NCBI RefSeq assembly: GCF_035685805.1
Contig: NZ_DASSAB010000033.1
Coordinates: 1-64,000 of the forward strand
DNA: 64,000 nt
Source: Dyella_A sp035685805
Lineage (GTDB): Bacteria; Pseudomonadota; Gammaproteobacteria; Xanthomonadales; Rhodanobacteraceae
Direction of reading: 5' to 3'
Below the pieces are notes generated by a model. The model did not search any database. It saw nothing but the letters and a program-made list of their open reading frames with translations, and was not told the DNA's origin. Positions 35,201 through 42,831 of the stretch are shown here, piece by piece. The translations under genes and the position numbers were made by a program. The first letter of the stretch is position 1, and each line of letters begins with the position of its first letter.

Positions 35201-35593
35201 AGCAAGAACGATTACCTGAAGAACCATCAGGGCGGCGCGGCCGGCCGCAACGGTGACCGCGCGGGCTGGCTGAACCAGATCGACCTGAGCTTCAGCCAGG
35301 AGATCCCGGGCATCTTCAAAGGGAACAAGGGCCAGATCAAGCTCGACGTCTACAACTTCACCAACCTGCTGAACAAGCACTGGGGCATCGAGAAGCGCGC
35401 CAACTTCCCTGGTTACCGGGCGCTGGCCGATTTCTACGGCACCCAGGATGGCAAGTACGTCTACGACATCACGGGCAGCCGTTACCTCGATGACAACGGC
35501 AACTACAGCCCGGAGCAGGTGCCTACCTCGACCTATCCGAGCGATCTCGCCCAGCGCTGGGCCGTGCAGCTCACCGTGCGGTACACCTTCTGA
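32294..35593 (+). CDS. TonB-dependent receptor, Oar-like
   Basis: A 1099-residue outer-membrane receptor. Signal peptide to about residue 27 (SLLAVSAPAMAQ). Residues about 30-115 are a carboxypeptidase-regulatory-like beta domain (SGRVLDASGQPVANATVQI). A plug domain follows (TLATPISQDTIEEYNISTANY, then GAIVNAVTKSGTNDFHGS), then a long barrel ending RWAVQLTVRYTF with the terminal Phe needed for BAM. Oar-type receptors of Xanthomonadales and Myxococcus take up large ligands or help export; the ligand is unknown. The ATG at 32294 is 53 codons into a longer open frame that lacks a start with a signal peptide. A terminator follows. Confidence 0.92.
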   Translation: MNSRIRSKVLPFAIASLLAVSAPAMAQDTSSSISGRVLDASGQPVANATVQIVHEPSGTTKVVTTDASGRYVAQGLRVGGPFDVKVSKDGTEADQDNVYLQLGQESAINITMSPASAQQATELGGVTVSASALAQTFSPDNKGLSTNVSAREIEAMPTPDRSIQNIVRLDPRIVVTDRAAGSFSAVGQNSRYNNITVDSVSANDPFGLNANGLPTLATPISQDTIEEYNISTANYDVATRRGVGAIVNAVTKSGTNDFHGSVYYVFQNQNMIGKNEDDAKFNGFDRQWTGGATVGGPIVKDKLFFFLSAEKSKQIGAGSSYGPEGTGASVTVKGLTPEQVEQVRDIAAQYGITNIGTYGGGSTDLEDKRYLGKIDWNITDNHRASFTYSRTNESKPTIPGSSSKLVLSSGWYNSETKNTSYALHFYDDWSENFSTDTTISYAKFHKGSSPVTGGDLPDITVYPLTYRDSAVEFGTNYSYQANVLDVKTLNAAWAGTYYAGDHTLKGGFDYERDTTYNLFLQNYFGSYTFEGSDDINPATGEKYTGLENFARGSYYQYRYNRPTSGNLDDVAANFELKQWGVFLQDTWQVTNNLSVQYGVRVDIPLVSDKPQYNPAFAAAPGVDPVTGKATGGFGRTNQTTINGNRVVQPRMSFNYAFDTELLTQLRGGAGLFISNPPGVWIGNIYSNSGATQTQYNCGPTQNGCSDDLPAFSPDAHNQNDGQAGSGQQTVNTIEPGFRLPSVWKFSLGFDKELPWWGLIATADYEHIKVRDAIWYQNLNLGAPTGVLPDGRFSYAQDPTVDPRSTTSRYLANPAFSDSMVNLANTSRGSADSLALSLKKPFSTDWSGMVGFTWSRSTEVNPGTSSVARSNYVNNYVVNPNENVASPSNSSIPRRVIAGLNWQHRFFGNYATSASIFYDGHSASPYSWTFGNDANGDGFTNDLVYIPNQGDVVFKNGTDEKLIQQFYSFISKNDYLKNHQGGAAGRNGDRAGWLNQIDLSFSQEIPGIFKGNKGQIKLDVYNFTNLLNKHWGIEKRANFPGYRALADFYGTQDGKYVYDITGSRYLDDNGNYSPEQVPTSTYPSDLAQRWAVQLTVRYTF

Positions 35594-35622
35594 TCCTCTG
35601 ATCGGATCTTGCTGCAACTCAG

Positions 35623-35650
35623 CCGGCGCCCGCGAGGGCGCCGGTTTTTT
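35623..35650 (+). terminator. Rho-independent terminator after the Oar-like receptor gene
   Basis: CCGGCGCCC and GGGCGCCGG form a nine-pair stem with a GCGA tetraloop, followed directly by six T residues. Confidence 0.92.
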
Positions 35651-35745
35651 ATTGCCTTGACCGTGACATGAGTGCGGGGGATGCTTGGCGGTCCGCCACG
35701 GCGCTGCATGAGGCAGTGGGCCGTCAGCGGCAGGAGAGTTTGCGG

Positions 35746-37146
35746 ATGAACGAGATTCACGCCGGCGCCGCCGGCAAGGCAACCACCGTCAGCGCGCGCA
35801 TTTCGCCCGCCGGTGGCCTGGACATTCTTTCGCGCAACGAAGTGGCGCGGCTGCGCGATGCCAGCGGTTCGGGCATGCACGCCCTGTTGCGCCGCTGTGC
35901 GCTGGCGGTGCTGACCTCGGGCAGCATGAGCGACGACCCGCGTTCGATGTTCGAGCTGTACCCGCACTTCGATATCCAGGTGCTGCAGCAGGATCGCGGC
36001 ATCAAGATCGAGCTGACCCACGCGCCGGCGCAGGCGTTCGTCGACGGCCAGATCATCCGTGGCATCAACGAGCTGCTGGTGGCGGTGGTGCGCGACATCG
36101 TCTACGTGTCGACCCAGCTGGAGCAGGGCGGTTTCGACCTCGACGACACCGTGGGTCTCACCCATGCGGTGTTCGAGATCCTGCGCAACGCGCGCATCCT
36201 CAAGCCGCAGATCGACCCGAACCTGGTGGTGTGCTGGGGTGGTCACTCGATCTCGCGCGACGAGTACGAATACACCAAGCAGGTCGGCTACCAGCTCGGC
36301 CTGCGCGGCATGGACATCTGCACGGGCTGCGGCCCGGGCGCCATGAAGGGCCCGATGAAGGGTGCCACCATCGCCCACGCCAAGCAGCGTCGGCGCAACA
36401 ACCGTTACATCGGCATCACCGAGCCGGGCATCATCGCGGCCGAGTCGCCGAACCCGATCGTCAACCAGCTGGTGATCATGCCGGACATCGAGAAGCGCCT
36501 GGAGGCGTTCGTGCGGATGGGGCACGGCATCATCGTGTTCCCCGGTGGCGTGGGCACGGCGGAGGAAATCCTCTATCTGCTCGGCATCCTTCTTCACCCG
36601 GACAACGCAGGCGTGCCGTTCCCGCTAATCTTTACCGGGCCGCGTCAGTCCGCCGCGTATTTCGAGCAGATCGATCGCTTCCTGCGGCTGACGCTGGGCG
36701 AGGATGTGGCCCAGCATTACCAGATCATCGTGGACGATCCGGCGGCGGTGGCTCGGGCGATGGTCAAGGGCGTGGACAAGGTGCGCAACCATCGCCTGGA
36801 CAACAAGGATGCGTTCTTCTTCAACTGGGCGCTGAGCATTCCCTTTGCCTTCCAGATGCCGTTCCGTCCCACCCATGAGGCGATGCGGGCGCTGGCCATT
36901 CATCGGGATCGGCCGCGGCACGAACTGGCCGCCGACCTGCGTCGGGCGTTCTCGGGCATCGTCGCCGGCAATGTGAAGGAAGAGGGCGTACGGGCCATCG
37001 AGCAGCACGGCCCGTTCGATATCGACGGCGAGGCAGACATCATGCGTTCGCTGGACGAACTGCTGCAGGCATTTGTTTCGCAGCACCGCATGAAGCTGCC
37101 TGGCGGCACGGCCTATGAACCTTGCTATCGCGTGCGTTCGGCCTGA
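35746..37146 (+). CDS. ppnN: Nucleotide 5'-monophosphate nucleosidase PpnN (LOG family)
   Basis: A 466-residue enzyme that splits purine and pyrimidine monophosphates into base and ribose 5-phosphate. An N-terminal domain (MNEIHAGAAGK to about 140) precedes the Rossmann-like LOG domain with WGGHSISRDEY, CTGCGPGAMKGPMKGA and the signature PGGVGTAEEILY. The E. coli enzyme is about 454 residues and binds (p)ppGpp. The ATG at 35746 has AGGAGAG nine bases upstream; an earlier in-frame start is less likely. Confidence 0.93.
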   Translation: MNEIHAGAAGKATTVSARISPAGGLDILSRNEVARLRDASGSGMHALLRRCALAVLTSGSMSDDPRSMFELYPHFDIQVLQQDRGIKIELTHAPAQAFVDGQIIRGINELLVAVVRDIVYVSTQLEQGGFDLDDTVGLTHAVFEILRNARILKPQIDPNLVVCWGGHSISRDEYEYTKQVGYQLGLRGMDICTGCGPGAMKGPMKGATIAHAKQRRRNNRYIGITEPGIIAAESPNPIVNQLVIMPDIEKRLEAFVRMGHGIIVFPGGVGTAEEILYLLGILLHPDNAGVPFPLIFTGPRQSAAYFEQIDRFLRLTLGEDVAQHYQIIVDDPAAVARAMVKGVDKVRNHRLDNKDAFFFNWALSIPFAFQMPFRPTHEAMRALAIHRDRPRHELAADLRRAFSGIVAGNVKEEGVRAIEQHGPFDIDGEADIMRSLDELLQAFVSQHRMKLPGGTAYEPCYRVRSA

Positions 37147-37169
37147 GCGTTGATGAGGCTGGCCGTGTC

Positions 37170-37198
37170 TTGACAGCCCGTTCCTCCCTCGACAAACT
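37170..37198 (+). promoter_or_regulatory. Promoter of tRNA-Asn
   Basis: A perfect -35 TTGACA and a -10-like CAAACT are separated by 17 bases. Transcription would begin near 37205, a few bases before the tRNA. The -10 is poor and the -35 perfect. Confidence 0.55.
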
Positions 37199-37209
37199 AC
37201 GCAGCTCCC

Positions 37210-37286
37210 GCCCGAATAGCTCAGCTGGTTAGAGCACTTGACTGTTAATCAGGGGGTCGTTGGTTCGAGTCCAACTTCGGGCGCCA
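37210..37286 (+). tRNA. tRNA-Asn (GTT)
   Basis: A complete cloverleaf of 77 bases. Acceptor arms GCCCGAA and TTCGGGC pair; discriminator G is followed by an encoded CCA. The anticodon GTT is at 37244-37246. The TpsiC arm contains GGTTCGAGTCC. The standard D arm is TAGCTCAGCTGGTTAGAGC. Confidence 0.98.
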
Positions 37287-37300
37287 CATGCAACAAAAAA

Positions 37301-37324
37301 GCCGGCAGAGATGCCGGCTTTTTT
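37301..37324 (+). terminator. Rho-independent terminator after tRNA-Asn
   Basis: GCCGGCA and TGCCGGC pair around GAGA, with six A residues before and six T residues after. It may also end the convergent fimT transcript. Confidence 0.93.
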
Positions 37325-37344
37325 GTTTGGCGCGAGGCAATGGT

Positions 37345-37911
37345 TCATCCGGCCCCACGGCACGCAGCTGCCTGCGGCCCTGACGCCGGGGCGCCGCGGA
37401 TACGCCCGGCGTTGGACACCACCACATTCAGTGGCGGCTGGCGGTTGTCCGGGGAGCACAGCGTGATGGTGAGGTTGCTTCCTGGCGCGGTGCCGTCGGC
37501 GTGAAACCGCACCCGGTAGCGGCCGGTGCCACTGCGCACGACGACGTGCTTCGCCATCGATGAGCCTGCATACAATGGCCGGCCATCCGGCTGGCCATCG
37601 GCATCGCGGTCTTCGCCGACCAGCCAGCCGCCGCTCCAGACGTTGCTCCCGTTGCATTGTTGCCCGTCGTCGGTGGGGCAGAATACGGTGGTAACGCCGC
37701 GGGTGACGGCGGTGAGGCGTGCATGGTTGAGACCGGCGATGAAGTCGGTCTGCATCGACTGCAGGCGGCTGCGCGCCATCAAGCCGCCCAGCGAGGGCGC
37801 GGCGATGCTGGCGACGATGGCGACCACCGCCAGCGCCATGATCTGCTCGATGAGGGTCACGCCTGCCTGGGCGCGGTGACCACGGTAACGGTGTCCTTTC
37901 CCGTCTTGCAT
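37345..37911 (-). CDS. fimT: GspH/FimT family minor pseudopilin
   Basis: A 188-residue type IV pilus minor pilin. The prepilin site is AGVTLIEQIMALAVVAIVASIAAPS, quoted in part: cleavage after Gly17, Glu at +5. The globular part has FCPTDDGQQCNGSNVWSGGW and ends in a low-complexity tail. Usual FimT/GspH proteins are 150-180 residues. It stands alone here, with no pilVWXYE neighbours, unlike the usual minor pilin operon. Confidence 0.88.
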   Translation of the reverse strand: MQDGKGHRYRGHRAQAGVTLIEQIMALAVVAIVASIAAPSLGGLMARSRLQSMQTDFIAGLNHARLTAVTRGVTTVFCPTDDGQQCNGSNVWSGGWLVGEDRDADGQPDGRPLYAGSSMAKHVVVRSGTGRYRVRFHADGTAPGSNLTITLCSPDNRQPPLNVVVSNAGRIRGAPASGPQAAACRGAG

Positions 37912-37997
37912 GCCTTTGCTCCTGCGAGGGCGCTTTTGATCGTAGGCGCCCTCCGGCCTCGCCTGCAGTGGACGCAGGCAGCTCGCGCGCGTGGGTG

Positions 37998-38022
37998 GCT
38001 GCTGACACGCCCTGTCAGCAGC
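37998..38022. promoter_or_regulatory. Perfect 10-bp inverted repeat over the uvrB promoter region
   Basis: GCTGCTGACA and TGTCAGCAGC flank CGCCC, 40 bases before the uvrB start codon. TAAAAT (38030-38035) just downstream could be a -10 box, so the repeat would cover the -35 region and act as an operator. It is not the LexA site described for Xanthomonas (TTAG-N6-TACTA type). It also sits upstream of fimT on the other strand. Confidence 0.5.
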
Positions 38023-38062
38023 TGCGATTTAAAATGCGGGTCCGCGCCCGCATGTAACCGCC

Positions 38063-40093
38063 ATGACCGATCGCTTCGAACTCGTCTCTCCCTATCAGCC
38101 TGCCGGCGACCAGCCACAGGCCATCAAGCGCCTCAGCGAGGGCTTCGAGGCCGGTCTGGCGGCACAGACGCTGCTCGGCGTGACCGGCTCGGGCAAGACC
38201 TACACCATCGCCAACGTGATCCAGCAGGTGCAGCGGCCGACCATCGTGATGGCGCCGAACAAGACGCTCGCGGCGCAGCTGTATGGCGAGTTCAAGGAGT
38301 TTTTCCCGCACAACGCGGTGGAGTATTTCGTCAGTTACTACGACTACTACCAGCCCGAGGCCTATGTGGTGGCCTCCGACACGTTCATCGAGAAGGATGC
38401 GTCGATCAACGAGCACATCGAGCAGATGCGCCTGGCTGCCACCAAGGCGCTGCTGTCGCGGCGGGATTCGATCATCGTTGCCACCGTATCGGCCATTTAT
38501 GGCCTGGGCAATCCGGAAGACTATCTCTCGCTGCGGCTGATCCTGGCCAAGGGCGAGCGGATCGATCAGCGCCAGCTGATTCGCCAGCTGACCGAGCTGC
38601 AATACACCCGCAACGAGATGGAACTGCGCCGCGGCACCTACCGGGTGCGCGGCGAGATCATCGATGTCTTCCCGGCAGAGTCCGAAACCGAGGCGCTGCG
38701 CGTGGAGCTCTTCGATGGTGAGGTGGAGAACATGGCGCTGTTCGATCCGCTCACCGGCGAGGTGATCCGCAAGGTGCCCCGCTACACGGTCTACCCGCGC
38801 ACGCACTACGCGTCGACCCGCGAGAGCGTGCTCAACGCGATCGAGACGGTGAAGGTCGAGCTGAAGGAGCGGCTGGACCAGCTGTACGCCAACAGCAAGC
38901 TGCTCGAAGCCCAGCGGCTGGATCAGCGCACCCGTTTCGACATCGAGATGATGGCCGAGGTGGGCTACTGCCAGGGTATCGAGAACTACTCGCGGCACCT
39001 CACGCGGCGGCTGCCTGGCGAGCCGCCACCGACGCTGTTCGACTACCTGCCGGCGGACGGCCTGCTGGTGGTGGACGAGTCCCACGTGACGGTCCCGCAG
39101 CTGGGGGCCATGTACAAGGGCGACCGGTCGCGCAAGGAGACGCTGGTGGAGTTCGGTTTCCGGCTGCCCTCGGCCATGGACAACCGCCCACTGCGCTTCG
39201 AGGAGTGGGAGCAGCGCGTGCCGCGGGCGATCTACGTCTCGGCCACGCCGCGCGACTACGAGCTGAAGAAGTCCGGCGATGCGGTGGTCGAACTGGTGGT
39301 GCGACCCACCGGCCTGGTCGATCCCGAGGTGGAGGTGCGCCCGGTGCGCACCCAGGTCGACGACCTGCTGAGCGAGGTCCACAAGCAGATCGCCAAGGGT
39401 GACCGCACGCTGGTGACCACATTGACCAAGCGCATGGCGGAGAATCTCACCGAGTACCTGTCCGAGCACGACGTGAAGGTGCGCTATCTGCACTCGGACA
39501 TCGAGACCGTCGAGCGCAGCGAGATCATCCGCGACCTGCGACTGGGCGAGTTCGACGTGCTGGTGGGCATCAACCTGCTGCGCGAGGGGCTGGACATGCC
39601 CGAGGTTTCGCTGGTGGCGATCCTGGATGCCGACAAGGAGGGTTTCCTGCGATCCACCGGCTCGCTGATCCAGACGATCGGGCGCGCCGCGCGGAACGTG
39701 CGCGGCCGCGCCATTCTCTACGCCGACCAGATCACCGGCTCGATGCAGGCAGCGATGGAGGAGACCGCCCGGCGCCGTGAGAAACAGATCGCCTGGAACG
39801 CCTCGCAGGGCATCACGCCCCAGACGGTGGTGCGGCGGATCGCCGACATCATGGAAGGCGCCCGCAGTGATGCCGGCGCGCGCGGGCGCGGTGGCAAGCG
39901 TGGTGGCCGCGAGCGCGAGAAGGCGGTGGCGGAGGTGGGCGGCGATTACGCCGCAATGAGCCCCGCCCAGGCTTCGGCAGCGATCAAGAAGCTCGAGAGC
40001 CAGATGTACAAGCACGCCCAGAACCTCGAGTTCGAGGATGCCGCCCGCCTGCGCGACCAGATCGGAAAGCTGCGCGAGCAGGCGCTTCGCTGA
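38063..40093 (+). CDS. uvrB: Excinuclease ABC subunit B
   Basis: A 676-residue DNA-damage-verifying helicase of nucleotide excision repair. Walker A is GVTGSGKT (residues 39-46). The beta-hairpin region follows as YYDYYQPEAYV. The C-terminal helicase motifs include RSEIIRDLRLGEFDVLVGINLLREGLDMPEV (in part) and QTIGRAARN. The UVR domain at the C-terminus (AAIKKLESQMYKHAQNLEFE) binds UvrA/UvrC. Full length. Confidence 0.98.
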   Translation: MTDRFELVSPYQPAGDQPQAIKRLSEGFEAGLAAQTLLGVTGSGKTYTIANVIQQVQRPTIVMAPNKTLAAQLYGEFKEFFPHNAVEYFVSYYDYYQPEAYVVASDTFIEKDASINEHIEQMRLAATKALLSRRDSIIVATVSAIYGLGNPEDYLSLRLILAKGERIDQRQLIRQLTELQYTRNEMELRRGTYRVRGEIIDVFPAESETEALRVELFDGEVENMALFDPLTGEVIRKVPRYTVYPRTHYASTRESVLNAIETVKVELKERLDQLYANSKLLEAQRLDQRTRFDIEMMAEVGYCQGIENYSRHLTRRLPGEPPPTLFDYLPADGLLVVDESHVTVPQLGAMYKGDRSRKETLVEFGFRLPSAMDNRPLRFEEWEQRVPRAIYVSATPRDYELKKSGDAVVELVVRPTGLVDPEVEVRPVRTQVDDLLSEVHKQIAKGDRTLVTTLTKRMAENLTEYLSEHDVKVRYLHSDIETVERSEIIRDLRLGEFDVLVGINLLREGLDMPEVSLVAILDADKEGFLRSTGSLIQTIGRAARNVRGRAILYADQITGSMQAAMEETARRREKQIAWNASQGITPQTVVRRIADIMEGARSDAGARGRGGKRGGREREKAVAEVGGDYAAMSPAQASAAIKKLESQMYKHAQNLEFEDAARLRDQIGKLREQALR

Positions 40094-40129
40094 GTGCGGG
40101 GGCGCGGGCTCTTGCCGGTGCGAAGGTCC

Positions 40130-40159
40130 TTGCGCCGCATTTTGCCCTTTGGCTATACT
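40130..40159 (+). promoter_or_regulatory. Promoter of tRNA-Val
   Basis: TTGCGC and TATACT are separated by 18 bases. The -10 is followed by TCGCGG, a GC-rich discriminator. The 12 bases TATACTTCGCGG recur before rpmI-rplT. Confidence 0.65.
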
Positions 40160-40170
40160 TCGCGGCTCTT

Positions 40171-40245
40171 GGGCGGTTAGCTCAGCGGTAGAGCACTACC
40201 TTGACATGGTAGGGGTCACAAGTTCGATCCTTGTACCGCCCACCA
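40171..40245 (+). tRNA. tRNA-Val (GAC)
   Basis: A 75-base cloverleaf. Acceptor arms GGGCGGT and ACCGCCC pair, discriminator A, encoded CCA. Anticodon GAC at 40203-40205 in the loop TTGACAT. AGTTCGATCC forms the TpsiC arm. Confidence 0.98.
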
Positions 40246-40259
40246 AGAGTTGAACAAAA

Positions 40260-40284
40260 GCCGGCGCAGTGCGCCGGCTTTTTT
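40260..40284 (+). terminator. Rho-independent terminator after tRNA-Val
   Basis: GCCGGCGC and GCGCCGGC pair around AGT, with AAAA before and six T residues after. Confidence 0.93.
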
Positions 40285-40346
40285 CATTCTCCCCTCGAGT
40301 CCAACGTGCCGCCCGGTGCACCCTTCCGCTGAACCGGCCTCGGCCG

Positions 40347-40730
40347 TTATGCACCGACGGCTGAGCGGAGGATTCGCAACAATTCTTCCAGCGGGAACGG
40401 CTTCTGCAGCACCCGGTATACCGCCGATTGCAGCGTCGCGGGCAACGGCGAGGGCGCGTAACCTGTCATCAGGATCACCTTCAGGCCCGGGTGGGCGGCG
40501 TTGCCCGCTTCGGCCACCGTATAGCCGTCCATGTCCGGCAGCTTGATATCGCTGAGCAGCAGATCGATCGGCGCATCGGACTGGAGCACCGCTAGTGCGG
40601 CGGCTCCGTGGGCCGCCTCGGTCACGAGAAAGCCGGCGTCGCGCAGGAGTTCCGAAAGAATCTCGCGCAGGAGGGCCTCGTCTTCGACCAGCAGGAGCCG
40701 GAACGGTGCCGCGGGAGTGGGGGGTGGCAT
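40347..40730 (-). CDS. Stand-alone response regulator receiver (last gene of the TonB-YfiR-kinase operon)
   Basis: A 127-residue single REC domain with no output domain. Acidic pocket in LLLVEDE, phosphoacceptor Asp61 (LLSDIKLPDMDG), conserved Thr in LMTGYA and Lys in LQKPFP. The ATG at 40730 shares one base with the kinase stop codon; a GTG three bases upstream is possible, but GAGGAAGCG fits the ATG better. It must signal by protein contact or feed a relay. It is the expected partner of the adjacent kinase. Confidence 0.92.
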   Translation of the reverse strand: MPPPTPAAPFRLLLVEDEALLREILSELLRDAGFLVTEAAHGAAALAVLQSDAPIDLLLSDIKLPDMDGYTVAEAGNAAHPGLKVILMTGYAPSPLPATLQSAVYRVLQKPFPLEELLRILRSAVGA

Positions 40731-42208
40731 CACGCTTCCTCGCTGATGAGGTCGACAGTGTCTCGCGGCAGCACGATGTGCAGGGTGGTGCCGTGGCCTG
40801 CCTGGCTTTCGATCCAGATCACGCCGTGGGACTGCTCGACGTAGCCCAGGATGGTGCTCAGCCCCAGGCCCGAACCCTGGCCGACCGGTTTGGTGGTGAA
40901 AAACGGATCGAACGCCTTGCGGCGCACGTCATCGCTCATGCCCGTGCCGGTGTCGGTCACCTGCAGGTGCACGTGATCACCGGCGGGAACCTCGTTGACC
41001 CGCCGACCGGTATCCACGGTGATGTCTTCTGTTCGCAGGGTGATGCGCCCGCCGCTGGGCATCGCGTCGCGGGCATTGATGATCAGGTTCAGGATCGCGT
41101 TTTCCATCTGGTTGGCGTCGCAGAACACGCTCCAGCGGGATTGAAGCTGGAAGTCGATACTCACGTTCGAGCCCAGCGAGTGGCCGAGCAAGGGCTGGAT
41201 GCCGCGGATCAGGTCGTCCAGGTTGAGCCGTTTCGGCGACAAGGGCTGTTTGCGCGCGAAGCTCAGAAGCCGCTGGACCAGGCCGGCAGCACGATCGATC
41301 GCCTCGTGGGCCATGTCCAGGTAACGGCTTAGCTGGAGGTCGCGGCTCCCGCGAGCGACTACAACAGGCGCCTCTCCTCCAGGCGCCGGCGGTTCGTCAT
41401 GCCCGGCCGCCAGCGTCTCGTGGAACGGGCGCTCAATCGTTGCGGGACTCTGCTGCAGGCGCTGCTCGAGCCGGGTGAGGCTGCCGCGGATGATCATCAG
41501 CAGGTTGTTGAAATCGTGCGCGACACCACCGGAGAGTTGGCCGATGGCTTCCATCTTCTGGCTTTGCCGAAGGGCCTCTTCGGTCCGCGCGCGTTGCTCC
41601 ATCTCGGCGCTGAGGCGGGTGTAGGCGTCGGCCAACTCGGTGGCGCGCTCGCCCAGCGCGGCGTTGGCGCGCGCGAGCGCGCGCTGGGCCACAGCCAACG
41701 CGGTCAGCATCAGCGCCGCCATGAGTGTCAGCAGCAGGACACCGCTGTAGCGCGTCGCTTGCGCGAGCAGTGATTCGCGGGTGCTGCGCAGGTAGACGAA
41801 GCCCACGAGCGTACTGCCTTGTCGGGCCGTCACCTCCACCAGGCCCGCCTCGGGCCGAAGCGTTTCGCGGCCGATAAGCGCAGGGTCGATGGGCAGCGTT
41901 CCCGGCCGATGGAACCCGGCCACCCGCCGGTGCGCCTGGTCGTAGACCGCCGCAGCCTCGAGTCGGGAGTCGAGCTCCAATGCGTTGACGTATTCCTGGG
42001 CGGTTGCGCGGTCATTGAACGCGATCGCAGCGGTCACGCTGGCTGCCAGGATATTCGCCTGTACGGTCAACCGATGACCGCGCTCGATCCGGTTCGCGTG
42101 GTACTGGTAAGCCGTGGTGAGGGCGCCGGCTGCCAACAGCATCAAGGTGGCCATGACCGCCACCACGGGCCTGGACACCAGCGGCTGCCTGGTGCTCCCG
42201 GCGGTCAC
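40730..42208 (-). CDS. Sensor histidine kinase with periplasmic CHASE8-like domain
   Basis: A 492-residue kinase. Spans at about 16-34 and 154-174 frame a 120-residue periplasmic sensor (ANILAASVTAAIAFNDRATA, EYVNALELDSRLEAAAVYD), the pattern of CHASE8 domains such as that of YfiN. The phosphoacceptor is His231 (GGVAHDFNNLL), the N box is NLIINARDAM, and the G boxes are DTGTGM and GSGLGLSTI. The HDFNNLL type usually acts on a separate receiver. It overlaps the YfiR gene by ATGA upstream and the receiver gene downstream. Confidence 0.9.
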   Translation of the reverse strand: MTAGSTRQPLVSRPVVAVMATLMLLAAGALTTAYQYHANRIERGHRLTVQANILAASVTAAIAFNDRATAQEYVNALELDSRLEAAAVYDQAHRRVAGFHRPGTLPIDPALIGRETLRPEAGLVEVTARQGSTLVGFVYLRSTRESLLAQATRYSGVLLLTLMAALMLTALAVAQRALARANAALGERATELADAYTRLSAEMEQRARTEEALRQSQKMEAIGQLSGGVAHDFNNLLMIIRGSLTRLEQRLQQSPATIERPFHETLAAGHDEPPAPGGEAPVVVARGSRDLQLSRYLDMAHEAIDRAAGLVQRLLSFARKQPLSPKRLNLDDLIRGIQPLLGHSLGSNVSIDFQLQSRWSVFCDANQMENAILNLIINARDAMPSGGRITLRTEDITVDTGRRVNEVPAGDHVHLQVTDTGTGMSDDVRRKAFDPFFTTKPVGQGSGLGLSTILGYVEQSHGVIWIESQAGHGTTLHIVLPRDTVDLISEEA

Positions 42209-42831
42209 GAGTCGCTCCTGGCCGCCATCGAAAGTTCCATCAGCTTGGCGCTGATCGCCAGCTGGTGGCGGGAAGCGGCCTCAGCATCGATCCGAAATCG
42301 CACCCGCCCGTCGCTCAGCACGAAATGCACGATCGATCCCGGCGCGTCGATATCGGAGTCGGTCACGGTGAGCACGGGCTTGCCGCTGACTGCTGCGAGG
42401 ATCTGCTCCACGCGCTGGCGGGACGCCTGTCCGATGAACAGGATCTGGCAGCCGTCCGCCTTGCTCGCGGTGTCCAGTTCACGCACCTCGAACGGGTGTG
42501 TTCCATACGTCTGGCTGGCCACGGCGGTTTGCAGGTAGCCGTGGAACGGATCGTCGCCGATCACGCAGATCACGAAAGGTGCCTGCGGCGTGGGCAGGGT
42601 TCCGCCGGGCCAGTCGACAAACGGCGCCAGCTTGTACAGATAGGTGGCCTTGACTGCGTATTCCAGCGAAAGCGAAGGCGGGGCGGGCTGCGCGGGCGCA
42701 GCAACGCAAGCCAGAGCCATCAGCAGGGCAAGCATGGCCGGTATGCCGCGGCGCCGGCCAAGGCGCAAGGCAGCACGCCGGGCCAGCGCCACGCGCCCCG
42801 GAGCCGTGGTCCTGTGGCCATGCGTCCTCAT
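42205..42831 (-). CDS. YfiR family (DUF4154) periplasmic protein
   Basis: A 208-residue exported protein. A hydrophobic segment (AMLALLMALACVAAPAQPA, residues about 32-50) follows an unusually long basic N-terminus. The DUF4154 domain includes YAVKATYLYKLAPFVDWP, FVICVIGDDPFHGYL, CQILFIGQAS and VRFRIDAEAASRHQLAISAKLM (in part), the family hallmarks. In Pseudomonas YfiR represses the CHASE8 diguanylate cyclase YfiN; here the neighbour is a CHASE8-like kinase. Both ends overlap neighbours by ATGA. Confidence 0.92.
   Translation of the reverse strand: MRTHGHRTTAPGRVALARRAALRLGRRRGIPAMLALLMALACVAAPAQPAPPSLSLEYAVKATYLYKLAPFVDWPGGTLPTPQAPFVICVIGDDPFHGYLQTAVASQTYGTHPFEVRELDTASKADGCQILFIGQASRQRVEQILAAVSGKPVLTVTDSDIDAPGSIVHFVLSDGRVRFRIDAEAASRHQLAISAKLMELSMAARSDS

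Noticed and set aside
30251..35782. A very long open frame (1843 codons) on the minus strand opposite the Oar-like receptor
   Set aside because: It is an antisense shadow of GC-rich coding DNA. The product is low-complexity Arg/Val/Ala-rich with no domain. The plus strand encodes two clear proteins with matching signals.
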